Origin: Alistipes sp.
GTDB lineage: Bacteria; Bacteroidota; Bacteroidia; Bacteroidales; Rikenellaceae
DNA: 64,000 nt
Direction of reading: 5' to 3'
Assembly: GCA_022782405.1 (NCBI GenBank)
Contig: JALFNK010000012.1
Location: 37,994-101,993 of the forward strand
In this document: in pieces, positions 62,943-64,000 of the stretch
Layout of the letters: each line of letters opens with the position of its first letter
Position numbering within the stretch: position 1 is the first letter of the stretch
Notes under the pieces: model-generated
Database searches by the model: none
The model's input: the letters and a program-made list of their open reading frames with translations, nothing else
What the model was told of the DNA's origin: nothing
Program-made: the position numbers and the translations under genes

Positions 62943-64000
62943 ATGAACGACAACCGCCTGCTTCTCGGAGGAGTGGCTGCCGCCGCAGCCCTCGCAGGAT
63001 GCGCCGGAGCGCCGGAACAGCCCCGGCGGCCGATGAACATCCTCTACATCATGACCGACGACCACACGCAGCAGATGATGAGCTGCTACGACACGCGCTA
63101 CGCTTCGACCCCGAACCTCGACCGCATCGCCCGCGAGGGCGTGCGCTTCACGAACAGTTTTGTCGCCAATTCGTTGAGCGGTCCCAGCCGCGCCTGCATG
63201 CTCACCGGGAAACACTCCCATAAAAACGGGTTCTACGACAACACGACCTGCGTTTTCGACGCTTCGCAGCTGACCTTTCCCAAACTGCTGCAGCAGGCCG
63301 GATACGAGACGGCAGTCATCGGCAAATGGCATCTTGAAAGTCTCCCGACGGGATTCGACCACTGGGAGATCGTCCCCGGACAGGGCGACTATTACAACCC
63401 GCTGTTCATCCGCCAGACGGGCGACACGGTCTGCGTGCGCGGCTATCTGACCAACCTGATCACCGACAAGAGCATCGAATGGCTCCGTGAGGAGCATGAC
63501 CCCGAAAAGCCCTTCTGCCTGCTCGTGCACCACAAGGCCCAGCACCGTAACTGGATGGCAGACACCTGCAACCTGAAGCTCTACGAAGACAGGACCTTCC
63601 CGCTGCCCGAGACCTTCTTCGACGACTATGAAGGGCGCCCGGCAGCTGCCGCGCAGGAGATGTCGATCGCCTCGGACCACGACATGGATCCCGTCTACGA
63701 CCTCAAGATGCTCCGCGAAGGGGAACCCGGACGGCTGAAGGGTGCCTACGAGCAGATTCTCTCTCGACTGGATCCCGAGCAGCGCGCCGCATGGAACCGT
63801 TTCTACGATCCGATCATCGAGGCCTTCTACCGCGAAAATCCGCAGGGCCGCGCCCGGGCCAAATGGAAGTTCAACCGCTACATGCGCGACTACCTGAAGA
63901 CGCTCCGCTCGCTCGACGACAATGTCGGACGCCTGCTCGACTACCTCGAAGCATCGGGACTCGCCGAGAACACGCTCGTGGTCTACACCTCCGACCAGGG
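62943..64000 (+). CDS. Sulfatase, serine type (partial, runs off the window)
   Basis: The visible 352 residues have a lipobox-like signal (AAALAGC, C20), the alkaline phosphatase-type metal residues NILYIMTDDH, and the sulfatase signature S-G-P-S-R (79-83) followed by ACMLTGKHSH. The first serine must be changed to formylglycine by an anaerobic maturase (anSME). A second motif GKWHLE follows at about 122. It probably acts on sulfated host glycans at the envelope. The C-terminal third is missing. Confidence 0.92.
   Translation, partial: MNDNRLLLGGVAAAAALAGCAGAPEQPRRPMNILYIMTDDHTQQMMSCYDTRYASTPNLDRIAREGVRFTNSFVANSLSGPSRACMLTGKHSHKNGFYDNTTCVFDASQLTFPKLLQQAGYETAVIGKWHLESLPTGFDHWEIVPGQGDYYNPLFIRQTGDTVCVRGYLTNLITDKSIEWLREEHDPEKPFCLLVHHKAQHRNWMADTCNLKLYEDRTFPLPETFFDDYEGRPAAAAQEMSIASDHDMDPVYDLKMLREGEPGRLKGAYEQILSRLDPEQRAAWNRFYDPIIEAFYRENPQGRARAKWKFNRYMRDYLKTLRSLDDNVGRLLDYLEASGLAENTLVVYTSDQ

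Overview
The window comes from a GC-rich member of the Bacteroidota, most likely an Alistipes-like gut bacterium (Rikenellaceae). The grounds are Bacteroidota conjugation proteins (TraM tail, TraN), a Bacteroidota-type tyrosine recombinase, promoters of the TAnnTTTG / TTTG type, many lipoproteins, and housekeeping genes of the Bacteroidota kind (CdaA, an Alr-fold arginine decarboxylase, an LptE/SecG cluster, DNA-binding HU-CCDC81 protein). The genus is inferred.

Region 1, about 1 to 27.3 kb, is the integrase-proximal end of an integrative and conjugative element (ICE). The tra operon (end of traM, traN, then a Dam-type DNA methyltransferase) runs rightwards and breaks off. In place of traO, traP and traQ there is a frameshifted DUF4186 gene fused to a decayed duplicate of the traN end, then a cargo-like patch: DUF2795 protein, transaldolase, HU protein, and an AbiEii-type toxin with its DUF6922 partner. 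From about 5.2 to 25.8 kb a leftward accessory block follows: many small, mostly unknown proteins, DUF4120, ArdC antirestriction protein, a large ParB-like protein, a RecD2-like helicase, a second adenine-type methyltransferase, an LPD28-like protein and two helix-turn-helix proteins. The tyrosine recombinase (25.9 to 27.1 kb) marks the end. Hairpins divide the block into transcription units, and two of the units start with similar long leaders.

Region 2, about 27.4 to 50.7 kb, is chromosomal: a small DNA-binding protein, two FKBP-like lipoproteins, ruvA, a Skp/OmpH-like protein, the diadenylate cyclase cdaA, a GH3 beta-glucosidase, a leftward cluster (HU-CCDC81 protein, sigma-54 activator, lptE, TPR-like protein, secG), arginine decarboxylase, a PagL-like outer-membrane enzyme, engB, prs, a small lipoprotein, SDR, MBL hydrolase, TlpA-like protein, dnaA and a phosphohexomutase.

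Region 3, about 50.8 to 64 kb, starts with a tight seven-gene leftward operon dapB-lepB-IMPACT-uvrA-M16 peptidase-O-methyltransferase-mazG. It continues with a nitronate monooxygenase-like enzyme, a lone phage-type terminase large subunit with a small unknown protein and a divergent S24-type repressor, and a sulfatase cut by the window end.

No tRNA, rRNA or CRISPR array was seen. Three genes in the ICE carry single-base frameshifts of the same sign, so either decay or uncorrected sequencing error must be kept in mind there.
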